Part shown: one piece after another, positions 1 to 6,350 of the stretch
Position numbering within the stretch: the stretch's first letter is position 1
Layout: every line of letters starts with the position of its first letter
NCBI GenBank assembly: GCA_045654645.1
Contig: JAZONR010000029.1
Coordinates: 1-19,094, forward strand
Direction of reading: 5' to 3'
Source of the DNA: HGM04593 sp045654645
GTDB lineage: Bacteria; Bacteroidota; Bacteroidia; Bacteroidales; Bacteroidaceae
Length of the DNA: 19,094 nt
Program-made: the position numbers and the translations under genes
Notes under the pieces: generated by a model
What the model was told of the DNA's origin: nothing
Databases searched by the model: none
Seen by the model: the letters and a program-made list of their open reading frames with translations, nothing else

Positions 1-1
1 T

Positions 2-169
2 ATGAAGAAGAGTTATGTATCACCTCTTATGGTAGAGGTAAACGTTGCAGCCGAGTCAATGCTCGCAGTATCATTGCAAATGAACAGTGGCAAAACAGTA
101 AACACCTCAGATCCTGGCGCACAGCTCGGTAACGAGACTCGTGGCGAGTGGGGAAATTTGTGGAAGTAA
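2..169 (+). CDS. Small conserved-type Bacteroidales protein, 55 aa, function unknown
   Basis: The ATG at position 2 opens a 55-codon frame ending in TAA at 167-169. The protein begins MKKSYVSPLMVEV, has a middle segment SMLAVSLQMNSG, and ends in an acidic and tryptophan-bearing tail (ETRGEWGNLWK). From memory, this pattern (lysine-rich start, Y-x-x-P at residues 5-8, a central S-M-L-A-x-S-L, and a Trp near the C terminus) resembles short unannotated proteins that are common in Bacteroides and Prevotella genomes. I know of no assigned function. There is no signal peptide, membrane segment or recognisable domain. Only one base precedes the start, so its promoter and any upstream partner lie outside the window. 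The next coding gene begins 270 bases later, after a terminator, so it seems to end its transcript. It could be a chance frame, but the family-like pattern argues against that. Confidence 0.6.
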   Translation: MKKSYVSPLMVEVNVAAESMLAVSLQMNSGKTVNTSDPGAQLGNETRGEWGNLWK

Positions 170-246
170 CTTCCAATCCCCGCGTTAGGTCGCGCGCAGC
201 GTGGATGAAAGTCTCGCCGCGCGGGTTGTGAAAAGGAGACGTTTTT
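130..246 (+). other. GC-rich self-complementary region spanning the end of the small ORF and its 3' flank
   Basis: Several inverted repeats lie close together. ACTCG (137-141) can pair with CGAGT (145-149). TGGAAG (161-166) can pair with CTTCCA (170-175) around a loop that is the TAA stop codon, and this hairpin is framed by GGGG (150-153) and CCCC (178-181). CCCGCG (179-184) can pair with CGCGGG (220-225). GTCTC (211-215) can pair either backwards with GAGAC (134-138) or forwards with GAGAC (236-240), which is followed by a run of seven T (242-248). The stretch is visibly more GC-rich than the AT-rich sequence after it. It may be a structured 3' UTR, an attenuator or a small RNA. It matches no named RNA family I know, and no fold was computed. 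Confidence 0.3.
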
Positions 247-301
247 TTACAGGACCATTCGTGGTAAATTTTCTCAATATTTTTTAAAGTTGATTTGGGT
301 G

Positions 302-332
302 TGGCAGCCATCACTGGCTGCCATATCTTTTT
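302..332 (+). terminator. Rho-independent terminator
   Basis: A perfect 9-bp stem (TGGCAGCCA / TGGCTGCCA) closes a TCAC loop and is followed by TATCTTTTT. It reads on the + strand and would end the transcript of the 55-residue protein before the promoter of the secreted protein gene. Confidence 0.8.
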
Positions 333-385
333 AAAGCAATGGGAACGTTTCAAAAACTGCGATTTATTCAAAAAAAGTCTCTATA

Positions 386-417
386 TTGTGAATAATAACT
401 TTAAATGATTAACTTTG
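386..417 (+). promoter_or_regulatory. Bacteroidetes-type promoter for the lectin/sulfatase operon
   Basis: TAACTTTG at 410-417 fits the Bacteroidetes -7 consensus TAnnTTTG exactly. A TTG at 386-388 lies 21 nt upstream, near the usual -33 spacing. The predicted start of transcription is near 424, giving a leader of about 16 nt before the ATG at 440. Confidence 0.5.
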
Positions 418-439
418 TTAAACATTGAACTGACTTGAT

Positions 440-2872
440 ATGAAAAAACTTAAAACAATAATCCTTACACTGCTTCTGGTTGCTGCGCAATCGGCTCTTG
501 CAGTAACAGGCATTGGCCTGAACTTCAATCGCACAGGCTCCGATGCCCAAAGTGTTGCCATCACTGTTATTGACGAGAACGGAGCAGCCATTGCCGGTGC
601 CACAGCTACGCTATCGGCATCACACGCTTTTAAAGAGACTGCCAATGCGGTAACCGATGGCATCTTGTGTCCGAATGTAAACGGTAACACCAACCCCACA
701 ATAGAGCTCACATTTTCCGTGAGCGGTGTGCCGGCCGGCTTTTCATTCAGTAAGGCGGCACTCGATATTCACGCCTTCAACGCAGGTGGCAACTATCAAG
801 AGAACTCCGACGGCGTTGCGCGCCAGTGGAATGTTGAGGCTGCTGTGAACGGCAACAGTTTCGGCTCGTTGAATGACATTGACATTGCTGCAGGTGTTGG
901 CTCTGCCGGCAATGTGCATAAAGTGTGGGAGATTGAAGGTGCTACAGTGGAGTGTAATGGTAATTTCACCGTGAAACTAACCATCACAAAAGGCTCTTCC
1001 AACAGCGGTTGTTTCTTTGGTCTTGGTGCTCTTGTCCTCACAACAGAGGGCGCTACTCCAGCACCCGAGCCCGAACCGGAGCCCGAGCCCGAGCCTTCGG
1101 AGGGCGAAGGATTGGTATACCTCATTTCGTGGAAGAATACCGGCGGCAACTATATCACCGAGGAGAACGACCACCGTTTGACCGTGCAGTCAAGGGATAA
1201 CACCAAACCACAGTTCTGGATGTTCATTCCCACCGAGAATGAGAACTGTTACTACATAAAAAACACTGCTACGGGGCGTTATATCGGTAGCTGTAACCTC
1301 AATCCTTCATCGGCGTCAAAGGTGCAGACATCAACAACTCCTGTCGAGTATTTTGTGAAGCGCACCTCGGCAACAACGGGCGAGAAGGCCAATTGCCACT
1401 GGTTCAGCTCCACCGACTGTGCTAACTACAGCAACGAATCGGCCGAGCCACGTGCGCTCAACAAGGATGGCGCATCGGACTATGTTATTACCTGGAAAGC
1501 CGGCAACGATGTTGGCTCCTATTGGAAACTCATAGAGACAGAGGACCTATACGAAATACGCCCCTTTGAGGGAAGTGCCGCCATTGGACAGATTGGCGCA
1601 AGCTACAATGTGGAGGCTGCTGATGGCAGGATGCTGACCTTTGCCAACGGCAAGCCCGCGCTTGCTGCTGCAGATGCCTTTGATGAGAATCAGGAGTGGT
1701 ATTTTGTGGGCAACGGCAATGCAACAGGTTGGCAGATTGCATCGGCTTCGGAGCCGGCGTTGGTTGTTGGCCTTGAGAATGAAAGCTTGGTGGTTGCCAG
1801 TGGCCTTGATACTAAATGGAAGGTGAATGTGAGCAAGGAAAAGAACGGTTATTTCTACTTTACAAGCGGCGATAAGACGCTTGAGGTTGAGGGCGAGACT
1901 CTCTTCCGTTTCACACGTCTGCGCAGTGCTTTTTCACGCAAGCTGCAAATCTACAACAACCCCTGCGGAACTGTCGGCAACAACTACATAAAGAGGGCTT
2001 GGCTGCACGGAAGCGGTGTAACCGGCACAATAGTGTATGAGTCTCAGTCAAAGCCGGCTGACTGGCACGTGGTGTATGCAGCCGATAAGGGCGAGCTTGA
2101 GATGGGTGGCGAGTTTGAGTTTGACGTTACACTTGCAAGCAATGCTGCTGCCGACCTTGAGGTGGATGCCCATTTCGACTGGAACAGCGACGGCGTTTTT
2201 GAGACGGTGGTTCCATTTACCATTGACGGCAACACGGCCAAGGCTAAAGGCACAGTGCCCGAGTGGGCATCGGAAAAGACCACCCGCGTGCGTGTTCGTG
2301 TCAATAGCAATGCTCTTCCTCTTGCCGAGGATGATGTGGAAGGCTTCATCTATGATTGCCACGTAAAGGTTGTGGATGCACAGCCCCAACGCACAGTAAC
2401 TCTTGGCGTGAACTCTTGGGAACGCGGAAAGGTAACACTTATGGGCGATGCTACGGCCTATGACTATGGCACCACACTCACAGCAAAGGCCGAGGCCTAT
2501 GGCACAGCACGTTTCGTGTGCTGGCGCGAGGAGGGTGTTGTGGTCTCTACCAACGCCGAGTACACCTTCACTGTAGACCACAATGTGAAGCTGGTGGCCT
2601 ACTTCAGCCCCAATACCGATGAAAGCAGCTATCCCACAGCGGTGGAGCAGGTGGCTGCAACAGAAGATATTGCAGTTGAGTATGACGGGCGCAACATTGT
2701 GGCAAATGGTGGCAACATCAACAGCATTGCTGTCTACACCATTGATGCTGCGCTGCTTGCAAAGGCCAATGGCAACAGCATTGCAGCTACAGACCTGCGC
2801 AAGGGTGTCTACATTGTTAGTGTAACAACTGCAAGCGGCTACAAGAATGTGAAGATTTTCATCAATAAGTAA
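440..2872 (+). CDS. Secreted multidomain lectin-like protein with T9SS-type C-terminal domain
   Basis: The 810-residue product has a clear signal peptide (residues 1-21, cleavage after SALA). A predicted beta-rich N-terminal domain (about 22-204) is joined by an acidic Pro-Glu linker (207-220) to two regions resembling ricin-type beta-trefoil modules (about 225-370 and 372-500), with the Y-x-I-K-N and Y-W-K-L patterns typical of these. Next comes a segment (about 535-645) with FDWNSDGVFET near 579, reminiscent of GEVED-type modules. An InlB-like beta repeat follows (about 652-723, with R-F-V-C-W-R-E-E and Y-T-F-T-V). The last about 70 residues resemble a T9SS sorting domain (D-L-R-K-G-V-Y-I-V-S-V near 785, ending V-K-I-F-I-N-K). 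I infer a surface or secreted glycan-binding protein. No catalytic domain is visible, although the N-terminal part is unassigned. It is followed after 10 nt by a sulfatase, so the two probably act on the same sulfated glycan. Confidence 0.75.
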   Translation: MKKLKTIILTLLLVAAQSALAVTGIGLNFNRTGSDAQSVAITVIDENGAAIAGATATLSASHAFKETANAVTDGILCPNVNGNTNPTIELTFSVSGVPAGFSFSKAALDIHAFNAGGNYQENSDGVARQWNVEAAVNGNSFGSLNDIDIAAGVGSAGNVHKVWEIEGATVECNGNFTVKLTITKGSSNSGCFFGLGALVLTTEGATPAPEPEPEPEPEPSEGEGLVYLISWKNTGGNYITEENDHRLTVQSRDNTKPQFWMFIPTENENCYYIKNTATGRYIGSCNLNPSSASKVQTSTTPVEYFVKRTSATTGEKANCHWFSSTDCANYSNESAEPRALNKDGASDYVITWKAGNDVGSYWKLIETEDLYEIRPFEGSAAIGQIGASYNVEAADGRMLTFANGKPALAAADAFDENQEWYFVGNGNATGWQIASASEPALVVGLENESLVVASGLDTKWKVNVSKEKNGYFYFTSGDKTLEVEGETLFRFTRLRSAFSRKLQIYNNPCGTVGNNYIKRAWLHGSGVTGTIVYESQSKPADWHVVYAADKGELEMGGEFEFDVTLASNAAADLEVDAHFDWNSDGVFETVVPFTIDGNTAKAKGTVPEWASEKTTRVRVRVNSNALPLAEDDVEGFIYDCHVKVVDAQPQRTVTLGVNSWERGKVTLMGDATAYDYGTTLTAKAEAYGTARFVCWREEGVVVSTNAEYTFTVDHNVKLVAYFSPNTDESSYPTAVEQVAATEDIAVEYDGRNIVANGGNINSIAVYTIDAALLAKANGNSIAATDLRKGVYIVSVTTASGYKNVKIFINK
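1058..1096 (+). repeat. Pro-Glu tandem repeat linker (GAGCCC-like hexamers)
   Basis: Near-perfect copies of a hexanucleotide reading GAGCCC encode alternating Glu-Pro at residues 207-219 of the secreted protein. One copy is degenerate (GAACCG). The unit is six bases, so copy-number change by slippage would lengthen or shorten the linker without a frameshift. The linker separates the N-terminal domain from the ricin-like part. Confidence 0.8.
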
Positions 2873-2882
2873 AAACCTATAA

Positions 2883-4415
2883 ATGATATACAGGATGGAC
2901 AACAGTAAATTGTTACTTTTTGGTTGCGGACTGCTGGCATCGGCAGCCGTTCAGGCACAGGAGAGCCAGAAACCCAACATAATATATATAATGTGCGATG
3001 ACCTTGGCTATGCCGATGTGGGCTGCTATGGGCAACAGTATATTGCCACCCCTAATCTCGACCGTATGGCTTCCGAGGGTATGCGCTTTACACAGGCATA
3101 CGCAGGCAGCCCGGTGAGTGCTCCTTCACGTGCCTGCTTTATGACAGGACAGCACACAGGCCACACCAAGGTGCGCGGCAACAAGGAGTATCGCATAGGC
3201 TCAATGACCTATGGCAAGACAACCGACCCTGTGCAGACAGGTCAGGAGCCATACGACCCCAACCACATAATCCTTCCCGAGATTATGAAGGACAACGGCT
3301 ACACAACAGGTATGTTCGGTAAGTGGGCCGGCGGTTACGAGGGCTCGGAGTCTACCCCCGACAAGCGTGGCATTGACCGTTACTATGGCTTTATGTGCCA
3401 GTTCCAGGCCCACCTCTACTATCCCAACTTCCTGAATTCCTATGATAGGGCAGCAGGTGATACCGAGGTGCGCCGCGAGATATTGCAAAACAATATCAAC
3501 TATGGAATGCACGGCGATGACTACAAGAACCGCAAGGACTACTCGGCCGACCTCATCCATCAGGAGGCTATGAAGTGGATTGACAAGCAGACAGCCGACA
3601 AGCCCTTCTTCGGTATATTCACCTATACCTTGCCCCACGCCGAGCTGGCACAGCCCAACGATTCAATTCTTCAGGCCTATCAGGGCGCGTTCTGCAAGGA
3701 GAAGAGCTATGGCGGTGATGCCGGTTCGCGCTACAATCCCACCAATATAGCCCACCAGCAGTTTGCTGCAATGGTTACACGTCTTGACGTATATGTGGGC
3801 GAGGTGCTTGCAAAGCTCAAAGAGAAGGGCTTCGACAAGAATACGCTTGTGATTTTCACCAGCGACAACGGCCCCCACACCGAGGGCGGTGCCGACCCCG
3901 ACTACTTCAATACCGAGCGTCTGTTGCGTGGCACAAAGCGTTCTACCACCGAGGGTGGTATCCGTGTTCCTTTCATTGCCTGGTGGCCCGGCCGGGTTGA
4001 GGCAGGTGTTGTGAACGACCATCAGCTGGCATTCTATGACCTTATGCCCACCTTCTGCGATGTTGCCGGAATTGACAACTACATTGAGCGCTACAGCAAC
4101 AAGAATCTCTCGGTAGACTATTTCGACGGCCTCTCATTTGCTCCCACTCTGCTTGGCGAGGGTGAGCAGAAGGCTCACGACTTCCTCTATTGGGAGTTCC
4201 ACGAGACCAATATGATGGCATTGAGAATGGGTAACTGGAAGTTGGTTGTGCAGAATGGTAACTGCAGCCTCTATGACCTTGTTACCGACACTCACGAGGA
4301 TAACAACATTGCGGCACAGTATCCCGAGGTGGTTGCCGAGATGAAGGCTATCATCAAGCGCGAACACACTGCAAGCAACATTTCGCAGTTCAACAATATT
4401 ACCCTTCCCCAGTAA
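2883..4415 (+). CDS. Exported serine-type sulfatase (S1 family)
   Basis: This is a type I sulfatase of about 510 residues that would hydrolyse sulfate esters, probably on a glycan. The active-site motif S-A-P-S-R at residues 79-83 makes Ser79 the formylglycine precursor, so maturation should need an anaerobic sulfatase-maturating radical SAM enzyme, not present here. Metal ligands are visible as Asp39-Asp40 (CDDLGYADVG) and Asp328-Asn329 (TSDNGPH), with Lys147 in FGKWAGG and His252 in TLPHAE. The usual GKWH/GKWG position is Ala149. The stretch QAHLYYPNFL (176-185) also occurs, from memory, in a Bacteroides sulfatase subgroup. A signal peptide ends near AVQAQ (residue 26). A cysteine at residue 15 is followed by more hydrophobic residues, so it is probably not a lipobox. 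The true start may be Met5 (2895), which gives a more compact signal peptide. The gene lies 10 nt behind the lectin-like gene and likely shares its transcript. Confidence 0.92.
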   Translation: MIYRMDNSKLLLFGCGLLASAAVQAQESQKPNIIYIMCDDLGYADVGCYGQQYIATPNLDRMASEGMRFTQAYAGSPVSAPSRACFMTGQHTGHTKVRGNKEYRIGSMTYGKTTDPVQTGQEPYDPNHIILPEIMKDNGYTTGMFGKWAGGYEGSESTPDKRGIDRYYGFMCQFQAHLYYPNFLNSYDRAAGDTEVRREILQNNINYGMHGDDYKNRKDYSADLIHQEAMKWIDKQTADKPFFGIFTYTLPHAELAQPNDSILQAYQGAFCKEKSYGGDAGSRYNPTNIAHQQFAAMVTRLDVYVGEVLAKLKEKGFDKNTLVIFTSDNGPHTEGGADPDYFNTERLLRGTKRSTTEGGIRVPFIAWWPGRVEAGVVNDHQLAFYDLMPTFCDVAGIDNYIERYSNKNLSVDYFDGLSFAPTLLGEGEQKAHDFLYWEFHETNMMALRMGNWKLVVQNGNCSLYDLVTDTHEDNNIAAQYPEVVAEMKAIIKREHTASNISQFNNITLPQ

Positions 4416-4434
4416 ACGGTCGAGGTGTATATCA

Positions 4435-4476
4435 ATAGAGAAAGAGGCAGCACACGCTGCCTCTTTCTCTATTTTA
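4435..4476 (+). terminator. Strong, possibly bidirectional terminator between sulfatase and topB
   Basis: A perfect 17-bp stem (4435-4451 with 4456-4472) closes an ACAC loop and runs into TTTA on the + strand. It lies between the convergent sulfatase and topB stops. On the - strand the T-run lies mainly inside the stem arm, so termination of topB there is plausible but weaker. Confidence 0.88.
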
Positions 4477-4488
4477 TAATTGACGCTG

Positions 4489-6264
4489 TCAAAGTTTTGC
4501 TGCGCTGTTGTCTCCAAGCACATCCCTCACCACTTCGTGAAGCATTGCTTTGAGCTCCTCAATGAAGTTCTTTGCTTCATACTGTTTCTTCTCAATGTCT
4601 CTTAGCTTCTTCTCCCATAGGCCTGTCAATTCGGCGCTCTTGAGAAGCTCGTTCCTTATGAGCCCGATGAGCTCAATGCCGGTGGGGGTGGCTACAATAT
4701 TTTTCTTCTCCCTGCGTATGTAGTTGCGCTTGAAGAGAGTCTCTATTATGGCAGCGCGTGTTGAGGGACGTCCAATGCCGTTCTCCTTCATTGCGTCGCG
4801 CAGCTCCTCGTTATCGACAAGCTTGCCTGCCGTTTCCATTGCGCGCAGCAGTGTTGCCTCGGTGTAGTATTTTGGCGGTTGTGTCCATTTCTCGCTGAGC
4901 CCGGGGGTGTGTGGTCCGCTCTCTCCAACAGTGAACGATGGCAGCAACGCCTCCTTCTCCTTCTCATCATCGGTGGGCTCTCCTGCAAATACCACTCTCC
5001 ATCCCGGCTCAATTATTTCCTTGCCGTTGGTCTTGAACTTTACACCGGCACTCTCTCCAAGTACCGTTGTGGTGCGGAACTTGCAGTCGGGGTAGAAGAT
5101 TGCTATGAAGTGCGTTGCCACAAGGTTGTATACCTTCTTCTCAATGTCGGTGAGCCCTTGCGGATAGACTCCAGTGGGTATGATGGCGTGGTGGTCTGTA
5201 ACCTTCTTGTTGTCGAACACCTTTTTGGGCTTGGGCAGAGGCTTTCCCATAAGCGGCTGTGTGAGCACTTGATAGTCGCGCAGCCCTTGGAGAATGTTGG
5301 CACATTTGGGATAGATGTCATCGCTCAGGTAGGTGGTGTCTACGCGCGGATAGGTGGTTACCTTCTTCTCATAGAGGGACTGGATGGCCTGAAGTGTCTG
5401 CTCGGCCGACAATCCGAACTTTTTGTTGCAGTCTACCTGCAGAGAGGTCAGGTCATAGAGACGCGGAGGCAGCTCGGTGCCGTTCTTTGCTGTAACATCG
5501 GTAACGGTGAAGGGCTGTCCTGTGATTTTTTCCAATGCCTCGCGTCCCTTCTCTTCGCTGTCGAAGCGTCCTTCTGTTACGCTGAATGTTGTGTCGCGGT
5601 AAACGGTCTTTAGCTCCCAATAGGGCTGCGGAACAAAGTTCTCTATCTCAAGGTGGCGCTTTACCACAAGCGCAAGGGTGGGGGTTTGCACCCTGCCTAT
5701 TGAGAGCACCTGTTTCTGTCTCGCATATTTTAGTGTGTAGAGCCTTGTTGCGTTCATTCCCAACAGCCAGTCGCCTATGGCACGGCTAAGGCCGGCTTCG
5801 TAAAGTGGCTGGTATTCGCTCTGGTCCTTCAGATTGGCAAATCCTTCACGGATAGCCTCTTCGGTGAGCGATGATACCCACAGACGTTTCACAGGGCATT
5901 TTGCCTGCGCCTTCTGCATCACCCAACGTTGGATGAGCTCTCCCTCCTGGCCGGCATCGCCGCAATTTACAATCATATCGGCCCTCTGCATCAGTTGCTC
6001 TATGACGCCAAACTGCTTCTCTATGCCTTTGTCGTTTATGAGCTTAATTCCGAAGCGTGGTGGTATCATAGGCAGGCTGCCCAGGCTCCAGCGTTGCCAC
6101 ACAGGGGTATAGTCGTGCGGCTCTTTCAGGGTGCACAGGTGGCCAAAAGTCCAGGTTACCTGATAATTGTTCCCCTCATAATATCCGTCGCGCTTGCTTC
6201 GTGCCCCAAGGATGTCGGCAATCTCCTTTGCCACGCTTGGTTTCTCGGCTATACAAACTATCAT
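4489..6264 (-). CDS. topB: DNA topoisomerase III (type IA)
   Basis: This type IA topoisomerase relaxes and decatenates DNA through a transient 5'-phosphotyrosine link. I chose the ATG at 6264, giving 591 residues starting MIVCIAEKPSVAKEI, because that is where the Toprim domain conventionally begins. An in-frame ATG at 6294 would only add ten non-conserved residues. The Toprim acidic motif is CGDAGQEGEL (about 101-110). The active-site tyrosine is Tyr305 in TTYPRVDTTYLS. Other family motifs are LSIGRVQTPTLALV (about 187-200) and ENGIGRPSTRAAIIETL in the C-terminal half. No zinc-ribbon cysteines follow the core, so it is a compact form. It is convergent with the sulfatase and separated from mutB by a terminator, so it is probably transcribed alone. 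I found no clear -7 element in the short upstream gap. Confidence 0.95.
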   Translation of the reverse strand: MIVCIAEKPSVAKEIADILGARSKRDGYYEGNNYQVTWTFGHLCTLKEPHDYTPVWQRWSLGSLPMIPPRFGIKLINDKGIEKQFGVIEQLMQRADMIVNCGDAGQEGELIQRWVMQKAQAKCPVKRLWVSSLTEEAIREGFANLKDQSEYQPLYEAGLSRAIGDWLLGMNATRLYTLKYARQKQVLSIGRVQTPTLALVVKRHLEIENFVPQPYWELKTVYRDTTFSVTEGRFDSEEKGREALEKITGQPFTVTDVTAKNGTELPPRLYDLTSLQVDCNKKFGLSAEQTLQAIQSLYEKKVTTYPRVDTTYLSDDIYPKCANILQGLRDYQVLTQPLMGKPLPKPKKVFDNKKVTDHHAIIPTGVYPQGLTDIEKKVYNLVATHFIAIFYPDCKFRTTTVLGESAGVKFKTNGKEIIEPGWRVVFAGEPTDDEKEKEALLPSFTVGESGPHTPGLSEKWTQPPKYYTEATLLRAMETAGKLVDNEELRDAMKENGIGRPSTRAAIIETLFKRNYIRREKKNIVATPTGIELIGLIRNELLKSAELTGLWEKKLRDIEKKQYEAKNFIEELKAMLHEVVRDVLGDNSAAKL

Positions 6265-6290
6265 AATTATATATCTATATTCTATTTGCG

Positions 6291-6328
6291 TCAAAAAGCC
6301 CTTGAAGGCTCTTTACCCTCAAGGACTT
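6291..6328 (-). terminator. Rho-independent terminator of mutAB
   Basis: Read on the - strand, AGTCCTTGA pairs with TCAAGGGCT (one G-T wobble), with further GG/CC pairs inside, followed by TTTTTGA. It lies 23 nt after the mutB stop and upstream of topB, separating the two transcription units. Confidence 0.75.
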
Positions 6329-6350
6329 TGTTTTGAAATATTCTTATCGG

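Noticed and set aside
2048..2902. A 284-codon open frame on the - strand under the secreted protein gene.
   Set aside because: Antisense to a gene with a signal peptide and recognisable domains. The translation is Cys/His/Ile-rich with no domain pattern, as expected for the complement of GC-biased codons.
4879..5613. A 244-codon + strand frame opposite topB.
   Set aside because: topB has all family motifs across this region. The opposing frame shows no recognisable domain.
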